From positions 1 to 64,000 of the forward strand of contig NZ_QGTG01000017.1 in assembly GCF_003182155.1 (NCBI RefSeq): DNA of 64,000 nt, written 5' to 3'. Positions within the stretch are counted from its first letter, which is position 1. Every line of letters starts with the position of its first letter. The stretch is from Chitinophaga sp. S165. GTDB taxonomy: Bacteria; Bacteroidota; Bacteroidia; Chitinophagales; Chitinophagaceae. Shown here in pieces: positions 29,701-37,251 of this stretch. A model generated the notes under the pieces. That model saw only the letters and a program-made list of their open reading frames with translations. It did not search any database and had not been told where the DNA came from. The position numbers and the translations under genes were made by a program.

Positions 29701-30689
29701 GAAGTATCAGCCTGACCGGTCATGTATCGCCAGAGAAGATACCTGCTATCCTGCTCGGTGAGTTATTACATCCGGACACACCTGCGGAAGTCATTTATCA
29801 TGATGGCATTCGACACATCTTTGACCTGGTCCCTACACAACTGCCCGCAGGACAGACTGCAAACATCAGTCTGAATAAAGATGCCGTTGTACTGGTACTT
29901 GGTGGCGCACAAGGCATCACAGCGGAACTGATGGTACGGTTCTCGAAAGAGTATCCTTGCAATTATGTGCTGGTAGGCAGATCTCCTGATCCACGGGAAC
30001 AAAAAGGTACAGACTATACCGGCTTTAAGACGAAAGACGACATCCGAAAGCGACTGATAGAAGAAGGGAAACTTACTTCACCGGCAGCTATTGAGAAACA
30101 CTCTGCAGATATCCACAAGGCGAACCAGATCCTGCAAACTATCCGATCGCTGGAGAACAACGGATCGACAGTTATCTACAAGGCACTGGACCTCAGAAAT
30201 GAAAGTGAACTGGAAGCGCTCATCAACCAACTTTATGAACAATACGGGAAGATAGACGGTGTAGTACATGGCGCCGGATTACTGGAGGATAAGCTGTTCC
30301 GCCAGAAAACATCTGACTCATTCGAAAGAGTGTTCTCCACTAAGGTAACTCCCCTCAGAATACTGGCTGAAAAGCTGCGGGCAGATACACAGTTTGTCGT
30401 ACTCTTCTCAAGTGTGGCTTCTGTATATGGCAACCGCGGACAAACCGATTATGCTGCCGCCAACAGTGTACTGGACCGTTATGCCTGGGAACTGAAACAT
30501 GTGATCAAAGGAAAAGTAACGACCATTAACTGGGGCCCATGGAAAGGCACCGGTATGGTATCGCCCACGCTGGAAAAGGAATACGAGCGCCGGGGAATAG
30601 CCCTGATACCATTACAGACAGGTATGGAAACCTTTGTGAACGAACTGAAATATGGTAATGAAAGCCAGGTGCTGATCATGGCGGAATAA
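23715..30689 (+). CDS. Iterative polyketide/secondary-lipid synthase, ER-KS-AT-ACP-ACP-KR
   Basis: A 2324-residue megasynthase. Residues 1-600 hold two nitropropane-dioxygenase/PfaD-like TIM-barrel segments. The second (about 285-600, with ECGGHVGP near 425) is the likely FMN enoyl reductase. A ketosynthase follows at about 643-1070 with an intact triad (Cys831, His966, His1006). The acyltransferase, about 1180-1470, has FPGQGSQ, nucleophile Ser1275 and CAFH, which suggests malonyl-CoA use. Two tandem ACPs carry Ser1681 and Ser1795 in DLSIDSIKRME, the form typical of PUFA synthases. A ketoreductase with its structural half ends the protein (about 1840-2324, LGGAQG near 2063, YAAAN). It works with the next gene, which supplies the dehydratase. 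The family builds fatty-acid-like chains, but the product is unknown. Confidence 0.93.
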   Translation: METSTIIGITPMEHPDVPLALALAKENAFPVLHLGRNRDTAIKALEDLSQHGYPFGVCYAEKEMTDIPLPALVTLIIAPYHIKISARNHTRILYQVHTLFEAQQAVQDKADGIIIKGNEGAGKVSDESSFILFQHIVKALPHTKIWVQGGAGIHTTAALMAIGASGVVLDSQLILFPECKAPAAIKNVCEKLNGNEARVIDGYRILVRPNSPALPDNATREDVKPFLGMIDLEKGLLPMGQDIAISIDLVKRYKKLGRMINGIHEAIRGHLLQAKTVNVISPGNALAKELNITYPIAQGPMTRVSDVPAFAAAVADAGALPFVALSLLKGNAAQDLVQQTKALAKDNTWGVGILGFAPQELRDEQIEIIKEARPPLVLIAGGRPSQAKALEDMGIKSFLHVPSASLLDMFIKEGARRFVFEGRECGGHVGPLSSLVLWEKQIERLLQEEQASQLNIFFAGGIHDALSTAFIAVMAAPLATKGAKIGVLMGTAYIYTREAVETGAILQQFQDQAISHTGTVLLETAPGHETRCLQSPFTNFFREEKDKLHAAQLDKKEIWSTLEALNVGRLRIAAKGVDRKENGLVQIDTPQQLQEGMYMIGQVAALRHEVVSMTSLHKEVAENNFNYIQAAALPTPVTHPEKALDIAIIGMACIYPGARNIEEFWSNILAGKDCVTEVPDERWNKELYYDGNSPDGNKSPSKWGGFIPKIDFDPVAFGIPPQSLAAIDPTQLLALLVAKQALDNAGYGDGSHNTEDISVIIGAEGGNDLANNYGFRSLYRQYLGEMPEELNEVLPKLTEDSFPGVLANVISGRITNRLNLGGRNYTVDAACASSLAAVDLACQELILGKSDMVLAGAADLHNGINDYLMFASTHALSRKGRCMTFDSAADGIALGEGVAMLVLKRYADAKQDGDHVYAVIKGVGGSSDGKSLGLTAPRKAGQIKALERAYEQSGVSPAALGLVEAHGTGTVVGDKTELSALSDMLIQSGAIAGQTHLGSVKTQIGHTKCAAGLAGLIKATLSVYHGVKPPTLHIKAPNAFYNEATSPFLFNTQAGIWLDEQRLAGISAFGFGGTNFHTVIQNDPVGKEQAVALSSWPAELFVFRGETDADVKRLLQAVRNLLEYNDQLPLRNIAYSLYHYNNAPVRLSIVASSREDLVLKTDLALSGATSKEIHVTNTVHGKVAFMFPGQGSQRINMARELFVAFPQMRKQLKAYPQYEKILFPSAAFSESTLQQQKEKIKDTRITQPLLGIVDHAIASFLKELGIWPDMVAGHSYGELPALCFAGVFEEEQLVQLSEKRAKAIMDAVEGDKGVMVAVNITKEALAPFTEEGSGVYAVNHNSPQQWVLAGATKDMEQLMLQLKEQKISFKQMEVACAFHSPLIAKSAALYKEAIGNTPFAKPAIPVWSNTTAALYPDTAAGIKERMSEHLVSPVLFCEEVEKMYANGARIFIEVGPGKVLTGLTRSIIGKDGLVMHSEDSEANAITHLLNTIAKYIASGRDVQLDKLFEGRTTSTIQLDTPEQYKKSATIWHVNGQLAMPATGKLPAHGALPVLTPVKLKTTVVSQPAIHVNGNAEHMVQEYLNSVKYLVQAQRDVILGYLGQNPGNITRLEIPDAPAAKPAAIKHEQEPAQLKISINTQPARGKQDVKKILIEVVSAKTGYPHEMLGMELDMEADLSIDSIKRMEIIGELRTQMGGFNAGGKSDEGAVEQLAGIKTLNGLLEWIANNVDDAQPEAGGISLQHAIEKPTNNTASQSWTENDIRSTILLTVSEKTGYPQEMLGMDLDLEADLSIDSIKRMEILGELRIKIGGLAQSEEKTEALAGIKTLNGLVNWITGNLPTTVPAPQPSEAPVSVSTAAPASLSRIRFNLVPGSFNEKEKVSLAGKSFAITDDGSHLPLAVKKLLELQGAEVDIVTDKDILEHYHGLIILDMLSAPDRPDILSTFATIKKLHPDNVKWVYALSGSTGGDPRQLRELQGYPGFLKSLDKEWEHAKCRSISLTGHVSPEKIPAILLGELLHPDTPAEVIYHDGIRHIFDLVPTQLPAGQTANISLNKDAVVLVLGGAQGITAELMVRFSKEYPCNYVLVGRSPDPREQKGTDYTGFKTKDDIRKRLIEEGKLTSPAAIEKHSADIHKANQILQTIRSLENNGSTVIYKALDLRNESELEALINQLYEQYGKIDGVVHGAGLLEDKLFRQKTSDSFERVFSTKVTPLRILAEKLRADTQFVVLFSSVASVYGNRGQTDYAAANSVLDRYAWELKHVIKGKVTTINWGPWKGTGMVSPTLEKEYERRGIALIPLQTGMETFVNELKYGNESQVLIMAE

Positions 30690-30704
30690 TCATCAATTAA
30701 AGTC

Positions 30705-33700
30705 ATGACAATGAAAAAACAGGCGGATGCTGCTATTATAGGTATGTCCGGAATATTCCCGGGAGCCGGCGACATACACGCGTTCTGGCAGAACATTATC
30801 AACAAACGAGACGCTATACAAACTGTACCCGGCAACAGGCTGGACGACAGTTTCTTTGATACCCGGACAAATGCGGTAGACCGTTTTTACTGCAGGAAGG
30901 GAGGATTTATAGACGATTATGCCTGGTTCGATCCTATCCAGTTTGGCATTCTGCCGTTGGCCGTGGAAGGTACGGAACCGGAACAACTCCTAACCCTTTC
31001 ACTGGCGCAACAGGCGTTACAGGATGCCGGCGTATCAGACAGTACGCCACTGGACAGGACGGGCATTATCATCGGGAAAGGCAACTATACCGGCCCCGGT
31101 GCTACAAGGGCCATAGAGATCGTACGCACAGGTGAACAGATCGTACAGGTCTTACAATCAGTTTTGCCAGAATTATCGGCAGAAGAACTGGATAAAGTGA
31201 AGAAAGAGTTCCAGGCAAAAAAAGGCCGTTTTGGGCCTGATACGGCTATGGGACTTATCCCTAATCTTGTGGCCTCATTGGTGGCAAATAGATTAAACCT
31301 GGGCGGGGCGGCGTACACCTTAGATGCTGCCTGTGCCAGTTCTCTCATAGCAATAGATCATGCTATCCAGGAACTGAGTTCCGGAAGGGCCGATATGATC
31401 ATTGCTGGAGGCGTACATGTTTCACAGAATGCTCCCTTCTGGAGCATCTTTACTCAACTGGGAGCGCTTTCCCGGCGTCAGCAGATCCGTCCCTTCGATC
31501 AACACGCGGACGGCCTGCTGATAGGAGAAGGCTGTGGTTTTGTAGTGCTGAAAAAACTGGAAGATGCCATCAGGGATAAAGACAGGATCTACGCTGTTAT
31601 CAAAGGCACCGGTATATCCAGCGATGGTGCTGGTACCAGCGTGATGAGCCCTTCTGTAAAAGGGCAGGCCAAAGCTATCAGGCAGGCCTGGGATGCGGCA
31701 GGTATTGATGTGCAGCAGGTAGGATACATTGAAGCACATGGTACGGGAACACCATTAGGCGATAAAACAGAATTGGAAACACTGGCTGCCATTTTCGGTC
31801 AGCCGGGTAAATTACCCAAAGCAGGCATAGGTTCGGTAAAGTCTATGATAGGACATACCATGCCTGCGGCCGGTATTGCAGGTCTCATTAAAACAGCGCT
31901 GGCGCTGTATCATAGCAAACTCCCCCCTACCCTTCATTGCGATACTCCGCTGGACATTATGCAGCAGACCCGTTTTGAACCTGTCAGGGAAACCTTAGAC
32001 TGGAACCTTACAGATTTGCCTAAACGTGCTGGCATCAACGCATTCGGTTTCGGAGGCATTAACGCACATGTGGTAGTGGAAGGATTTAGTGAAAATGATC
32101 TATCTCCCCGGAAATTATTCAATGGTATTACACCCGCAAAACCAGCAGTGATCTTACTGGCAAGAGAGAGCCAACAGGCCTTAATACAGGCATTAGAGCA
32201 ACAGCAAAGCACACCGGGGCAGGGAGATTATCGCATTGCGTTGTTTGACCCTACGCCTGAACGTATCCGCAAAGCGATCAAAATAGTAGAGCGGAATACG
32301 CCGTGGAGAAACAAACAGGATATCTGGTACACGAATGAACCGTTGATCAGTAAAGGTGGTAAGGTCGCGTTTCTTTTCCCTGGCCTCGATGGCCTGGCGG
32401 GTGGAGAGATTGATTCAGTAGCCGGTCACTTCGGATTATCATTATCCGGACAGTCTACTGCCAGTAAAGAAGGCGTCTGGGATTCCGCTATACAATTGCT
32501 GGAAAAGAGCCACGTGCTTGACACAGCGCTTAAAGTGCTGGGGGTATATCCTGACATGAATGCGGGCCATAGCCTCGGGGAATGGCTGGCAGGCCGCTCT
32601 TCCGGACTTGCAGCAGAAAGCTCTGTACTGATGTTATTACAGGAATTGAACCCGGCCGCCTTTGAACAAAAAAACACACGCTTTCTCGTAGTGGGTTGTG
32701 GATATGAGCGGTTGGCACCTATGCTGGATGATATTGCTGACATTCATCTGTCGATGGATAATTGTCCGCAGCAGGTCATTCTGTGCGGTACGAATGAAGC
32801 CGTGGATCAACTGATCCCGTTACTGAGAACAGCGCAGATCTTTCATCAGGTATTGCCTTTCCAATCCGGCTTCCACTCTCCTTTTGTAGCCAATAAACTG
32901 GACCTGCTACTGGATGGTATCAGCAAGGTGCAGTTCCAGGATACGAAGATCCCGTTATGGTCGGCTACTACCCTTGACACTTACCCACGCGAGTTTGAAG
33001 CGATCCGTCAGATGAGTATTGATCACCTTATCAAACCGGTACGTTTCCGGCAGCTGATCGATAAACTTTATGCAGAAGGTGTAAGAATGTTCATACAGGC
33101 AGGATCAGGCGGGCTAACAGGTTTTGTGGATGATACATTGAAAGGTCAATCCTACAGTGCTGTATCCGCAAATGTTCCTACCAGGACGGGATTGGAGCAA
33201 CTGCAAAGAGTACTGGCGGCATTGTTTGCAGAAGGCAAACAAATTAATCTGTCATTCCTGGGCATTACACCGGGGAAGGAAATAGTAAAAGGCGCACCGG
33301 TAAAACTACAGCTAGGCTCTCCTATCGTAAGAGATATTGCAGCCCTCAAATCGTTGCGGCCAGCAATGGCCAAAGTATCTGTACCGGCAGAAGAGACGCC
33401 TGTCATGCGGGCATTCCTGGACAATTGTGACGAGATCACTGCGATCCAGGAAGAGATCATTGCACTGTTTAATCATACAACGACAACACCGCCCAAGCGG
33501 TTGCCAGTATCAAAGGACCTGGACATTTCACTGGAGAATACGCCTTATCTCATAGACCATTCCCTGCTGCGCCAGAAACCGGGATGGCACTGTGCAGATG
33601 ATATGGACCCGGTTATCCCGATGACCATGATCTTCGAATTGTTTGCTGACATCGCAGTAACAAACGCACCGGAAACTAAAGTAAAAAGCATCTCACACAT

Positions 33701-34943
33701 ACAGGTGTTCCAGTGGATGAACGTAGCAAATCCTTTCAGGGCGACTGTAAAAGGGCAATGGCAGGACCCGTTCACGATCTCTATGAGCATAGACAAGTAT
33801 GCCAATGCAATGGTCACTTTGTCGGAACACGACTCAATCCCTCCAGCCCGGTCGTTGCAATATGGGAAGCCTTTAAGTATTACCAGATCTTCCGAAGAAA
33901 TATATGAACAACACATGTTCCATGGCCCTGCCTATCAGGGCATCCGGAAGATAGTGGCCGTAGGTGATAAAGGTATTACAGGCATCATAGAAAGCAGTTC
34001 AGGTAAAGGGTCTTTACTTGACAATGCCGGGCAACTATTCGGCCTATGGCTGCAACTAACCTTACAGAAAGACAGGATCGCGTTTCCTGTGAAGATCCAG
34101 GAAGTAGCTTTCTATGGCGATATGGAAGACCAGAGCGGCATTTTTGAATGTACCTGTGAACTGACAGATATCAATGACGATACCGCTACTGCCGACTTCA
34201 TACTGAAACGGGATAATGAGGTATGGGCGATCATTACAGGCTGGCAGAACGCCAGACTGGAAATTGATGAACCGCTGTGGAAAGTGTCTATGGCCCCCTT
34301 GCATAACAGTCTTTCTGAAGAGATCATGCCTGGCGTATTCCTGTTCCGCAATACCTATCAGCGTGTAGTGGCCTGGGATTTCATTATGAAACGTTACTTC
34401 AATCAGGCAGAGAAAGCGGAGTTGAGAGCTATGTTGCCGAACAAACGTAAGGAACGGATCATTAGTCGCGTAGCAGTAAAAGATGCAGTAAGAGCCTTGC
34501 TCAGAAAGGAAAAACAGGAAGCTTATTATCCCATAGAATTTGAGATCAGGAAAGATGATGCCGGGAAACCATTTCCTGACGGAACGATGGTAAACGGCAT
34601 TCATGTATCCCTTGCGCATAAAGATAAAGAAGCTGTGGCCATTGCCCGTAGTAGTGGTCCGGTGGGCATAGATATAGAAGCCATCAGTGAAAAGAACGAT
34701 GGTTTTAATGAAATGGTCTTCCATCCGCAAGAGCTGGCGCTTATTACATCTGCCGACAAAACAGAGTGGATCATCCGCTGCTGGGTAGCAAAAGAAGCCT
34801 ATGGAAAATACCTCGGCAAAGGCTTGCAGGGCAACCCAAAGAAATATGTAATCGAATCAATAAACGGCAATACACTTACGATAGGCGATGTAACAATTCA
34901 AACAATTAAACACAATAACTATATCATAGGATGGACGCTATAA
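30705..34943 (+). CDS. Polyketide/secondary-lipid synthase, KS-AT-DH-PPTase
   Basis: A 1412-residue partner synthase starting 15 bases after the first. Its ketosynthase (about residues 5-430) has an intact triad (Cys210, His345, His384), so it is not an obvious chain-length factor. The acyltransferase region (about 545-840) keeps nucleophile Ser623 in GHSLGEW but has FPGLDGLAG where FPGQGSQ is usual, so its activity is uncertain. Residues about 940-1180 form a double-hotdog dehydratase with His952 (IDHSLLRQKPGW) and Asp1106 (LLDNAGQ). The C-terminus is an Sfp-type phosphopantetheinyl transferase (VGIDIE at Asp1323, WVAKEAYGK at Lys1363/Glu1364) that can activate the ACPs of this pathway. Its stop overlaps the next gene by 13 bases. 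Confidence 0.92.
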   Translation: MTMKKQADAAIIGMSGIFPGAGDIHAFWQNIINKRDAIQTVPGNRLDDSFFDTRTNAVDRFYCRKGGFIDDYAWFDPIQFGILPLAVEGTEPEQLLTLSLAQQALQDAGVSDSTPLDRTGIIIGKGNYTGPGATRAIEIVRTGEQIVQVLQSVLPELSAEELDKVKKEFQAKKGRFGPDTAMGLIPNLVASLVANRLNLGGAAYTLDAACASSLIAIDHAIQELSSGRADMIIAGGVHVSQNAPFWSIFTQLGALSRRQQIRPFDQHADGLLIGEGCGFVVLKKLEDAIRDKDRIYAVIKGTGISSDGAGTSVMSPSVKGQAKAIRQAWDAAGIDVQQVGYIEAHGTGTPLGDKTELETLAAIFGQPGKLPKAGIGSVKSMIGHTMPAAGIAGLIKTALALYHSKLPPTLHCDTPLDIMQQTRFEPVRETLDWNLTDLPKRAGINAFGFGGINAHVVVEGFSENDLSPRKLFNGITPAKPAVILLARESQQALIQALEQQQSTPGQGDYRIALFDPTPERIRKAIKIVERNTPWRNKQDIWYTNEPLISKGGKVAFLFPGLDGLAGGEIDSVAGHFGLSLSGQSTASKEGVWDSAIQLLEKSHVLDTALKVLGVYPDMNAGHSLGEWLAGRSSGLAAESSVLMLLQELNPAAFEQKNTRFLVVGCGYERLAPMLDDIADIHLSMDNCPQQVILCGTNEAVDQLIPLLRTAQIFHQVLPFQSGFHSPFVANKLDLLLDGISKVQFQDTKIPLWSATTLDTYPREFEAIRQMSIDHLIKPVRFRQLIDKLYAEGVRMFIQAGSGGLTGFVDDTLKGQSYSAVSANVPTRTGLEQLQRVLAALFAEGKQINLSFLGITPGKEIVKGAPVKLQLGSPIVRDIAALKSLRPAMAKVSVPAEETPVMRAFLDNCDEITAIQEEIIALFNHTTTTPPKRLPVSKDLDISLENTPYLIDHSLLRQKPGWHCADDMDPVIPMTMIFELFADIAVTNAPETKVKSISHIQVFQWMNVANPFRATVKGQWQDPFTISMSIDKYANAMVTLSEHDSIPPARSLQYGKPLSITRSSEEIYEQHMFHGPAYQGIRKIVAVGDKGITGIIESSSGKGSLLDNAGQLFGLWLQLTLQKDRIAFPVKIQEVAFYGDMEDQSGIFECTCELTDINDDTATADFILKRDNEVWAIITGWQNARLEIDEPLWKVSMAPLHNSLSEEIMPGVFLFRNTYQRVVAWDFIMKRYFNQAEKAELRAMLPNKRKERIISRVAVKDAVRALLRKEKQEAYYPIEFEIRKDDAGKPFPDGTMVNGIHVSLAHKDKEAVAIARSSGPVGIDIEAISEKNDGFNEMVFHPQELALITSADKTEWIIRCWVAKEAYGKYLGKGLQGNPKKYVIESINGNTLTIGDVTIQTIKHNNYIIGWTL

Positions 34944-35239
34944 CTACTCTACACAAGTTAAACAATGAAGAGATCTTTACTATTCTGAAATCATTCATCA
35001 CAGAAGTAATAGGCGAAGAATTTGCAGAGGACCTGGACATTTCCCGTGAAAGCTCTTTCACCCGGGACCTTGAAATGGATAGTATTGAAATTGTTTCTTT
35101 CTCTGAAAAAGTGAAATCACATTTCGGCGAGCACATTGACTTTACCGGCTGGTTATCGGGTATGGACCTCGATCAGCTGATAAACCTGAAACTCGATGAC
35201 ATCATAAATTATATAGAAACATGCCAGTCATCCAAGTAA
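34931..35239 (+). CDS. Free-standing acyl carrier protein
   Basis: A 102-residue ACP with the phosphopantetheine site Ser51 in RDLEMDSIEIVSF. It has the four-helix ACP length with a slightly long middle loop. It overlaps the second synthase gene and the following hydrolase gene, so all are co-translated. It probably accepts the finished chain or a starter unit and hands it to the hydrolase or acyltransferases downstream. Both roles are inferred from position. Confidence 0.9.
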   Translation: MDAITTLHKLNNEEIFTILKSFITEVIGEEFAEDLDISRESSFTRDLEMDSIEIVSFSEKVKSHFGEHIDFTGWLSGMDLDQLINLKLDDIINYIETCQSSK

Positions 35240-36048
35240 AAAACAAAAGCGTTCATATCCAGGAATTCAACAAAGGTGCGAGAGAAACCATTGTGTTGAT
35301 CCATGGCATGTTCAGCAACCTATCTGTTTATTATTTCAACATTGCGCCCGTACTGGCGCAGGATTTCCATGTGGTGATGTACGATATGAAAAGCCACGGT
35401 ATGAGTGAACGTTGTCAATATGGATATGACCTGCATGCAATGACAGACGACCTGCGGGACCTTATGGATGCACTGCACTTAAAATCAGTACACCTGGCAG
35501 GTTATAGTTACGGTGGATTGGTTGCCATGAAAATGGCTATCCGTTATCCTTCAAGGGTGAAAAAGCTGGCGGTCATAGAAGCGCCTGATCCCTGTGACAA
35601 TGAGACATTGAGCATTATTGACATCTACAGTAAGGAATTCCTGGTAGACTATATCAATAACTATACGGATACTACACGTATGCGGATAGGTAAAAGGCAG
35701 CTGGACAAGAATCACCGGATGTATGAATACCTGTTCTATGAAACAAGTATTAAAGAAGACATGCACAATGAGCGGTTCTTTTTTTCCGATGATGCTATTG
35801 GCAATGTTACACACGATACGCTGCTGATATATGGTAAAGGCTCTAATTGCCTGCCATCCGGCCGCAAGCTGTATCATACGGTACCACGCTCCAAAATGAC
35901 ATTGATAGAGGGAGATCATAACCTGCCTATCCAGCAGCCGTTGGAAGTTGCTAACAAACTGAAGGATTTCTATATGGGCTGGCATGTCAAATTCAAACAG
36001 ATCAACTACAAATTATGGCAAGCTTTGCGTTTATCGTACCACCACTGA
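35221..36048 (+). CDS. Alpha/beta hydrolase (possible chain-release thioesterase or acyltransferase)
   Basis: A 275-residue alpha/beta-hydrolase. The oxyanion region LIHGMFSNL lies near residue 27, the nucleophile Ser96 in GYSYGG and a C-terminal His in EGDHNLP. The usual acid site after strand 6 reads IYGKGSNCLPS, so the common Asp appears replaced. The triad may use another acid or be altered. The gene overlaps the ACP gene at its start and the glycosyltransferase at its end. By position it may release the chain from the ACP or transfer it to an acceptor. Confidence 0.85.
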   Translation: MPVIQVKNKSVHIQEFNKGARETIVLIHGMFSNLSVYYFNIAPVLAQDFHVVMYDMKSHGMSERCQYGYDLHAMTDDLRDLMDALHLKSVHLAGYSYGGLVAMKMAIRYPSRVKKLAVIEAPDPCDNETLSIIDIYSKEFLVDYINNYTDTTRMRIGKRQLDKNHRMYEYLFYETSIKEDMHNERFFFSDDAIGNVTHDTLLIYGKGSNCLPSGRKLYHTVPRSKMTLIEGDHNLPIQQPLEVANKLKDFYMGWHVKFKQINYKLWQALRLSYHH

Positions 36049-37238
36049 TGGGGCATATCAATCCCACATTAAGCCTGGGAGCTGCGCTATTGGAGCGTGG
36101 TCACCGGGTAGCCTGGATCAGCCTTGATCCCTCGCTGGCAGCCAGACTGCCGAAGGGAGGTGAATTACTCGCTGTGCAGTACGATCAGGATGATATAGCT
36201 AAAAAGAACAGTGAACAATACCTTGATCAGATCACGAAGAAGAACGTGTCAGGAATAGAAAGCATCAAGTTCCTGTATGAGGAAGTGCTGATCCCTTTGA
36301 ACAGGTTTATGTTTGACGGGATCATCACTATCCTGCAGGATTTTAAGCCGGATGTTATCATCAATGATCATCAGTTATTTGCAGGCGCTATTGCCGCCTG
36401 GCGCTTACAAATACCCTATGCCACGTCTGTGACCGCACCGGCAGCCATCAAGATGATGGAAGACCTGCCGGGCATACATGAATGGGAGATCAGACAGATC
36501 GTAGCACTGCAGCAGGAACTGGGCATTCCCGGAGACACGTCCGTAGCTACCTCCGATGCCCTTACGCTGGTGTATACATCCAAACGCTTTTTCGGAGAAA
36601 TGCCTTTACCTGATCATTACAAGTTCGTAGGGCCGGTTATTCAAAACAGGCAGGTTACGAACAGTTTTGACTGGGAGCGGTTTCATGAGATGGACCAGCA
36701 TCCACGTGTCCTGGTGTCTATCGGGACTACTTTTGACCACAGCTACAAAAAGGAATTCTTCGGAAAGGTGATCGAAGCATTGGGGAATGAACCGGTATCG
36801 GTCATTGTCGTATCAGACACGGCGCTGTTTGAAGCGTGGCCGGACAATTTCCTGGTGCAGGAAAAGGTACCCCAGCTGGAATTACTCCCTTACCTGGATG
36901 CAGTGGTATGCCATGGCGGCCACAATACAGTATGTGAAACCTTATCTCACGGCCTGCCATTGGTGGTTATCCCTATAGCCTATGACCAATCGCACGTAGC
37001 GGGCAGGGTGATACAGGCTGAAAGCGGAGTTAGATTGAACTACAAACGATTCAGGGCGCTTCATCTAAAAGCGGCCGTATTGGAAGTATTGTCAAATCCG
37101 GCTTACAAGGCAGCTGCACAACGTATCCGTCAGTCGTTCGAGCAGGCGGGAGGCGCCGCCACAGCTATTGATCTGCTGGAAAAGCTATCTGACCCGGGCG
37201 GCGGCATGGCCTTTCACCGTAACCGTTTCTATCATTAA
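36015..37238 (+). CDS. UGT-type (GT1, MGT family) glycosyltransferase 1
   Basis: A 407-residue GT-B glycosyltransferase of the macrolide/zeaxanthin-glucosyltransferase kind. The acceptor half begins FIVPPLMGHINPT with the catalytic His. The donor-binding signature lies near residues 297-340: VVCHGGHNTVCETLSHGLP followed by PIAYDQ. It moves a sugar from a nucleotide donor to a small lipophilic acceptor. In this operon the acceptor is presumably the polyketide or lipid chain. It overlaps the hydrolase gene by 34 bases and is a paralogue of the next gene. Confidence 0.92.
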   Translation: MASFAFIVPPLMGHINPTLSLGAALLERGHRVAWISLDPSLAARLPKGGELLAVQYDQDDIAKKNSEQYLDQITKKNVSGIESIKFLYEEVLIPLNRFMFDGIITILQDFKPDVIINDHQLFAGAIAAWRLQIPYATSVTAPAAIKMMEDLPGIHEWEIRQIVALQQELGIPGDTSVATSDALTLVYTSKRFFGEMPLPDHYKFVGPVIQNRQVTNSFDWERFHEMDQHPRVLVSIGTTFDHSYKKEFFGKVIEALGNEPVSVIVVSDTALFEAWPDNFLVQEKVPQLELLPYLDAVVCHGGHNTVCETLSHGLPLVVIPIAYDQSHVAGRVIQAESGVRLNYKRFRALHLKAAVLEVLSNPAYKAAAQRIRQSFEQAGGAATAIDLLEKLSDPGGGMAFHRNRFYH

Positions 37239-37251
37239 TCAATGTCAACGC

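Noticed and set aside
34062..34730. 222-codon frame antisense to the second synthase
   Set aside because: It is a shadow of the coding strand, whose dehydratase and PPTase motifs are clear.
30705..34943. Second synthase ketosynthase as a chain-length factor, as in PUFA synthases
   Set aside because: Cys210 and both His residues (345, 384) are intact, so it looks like an active ketosynthase.
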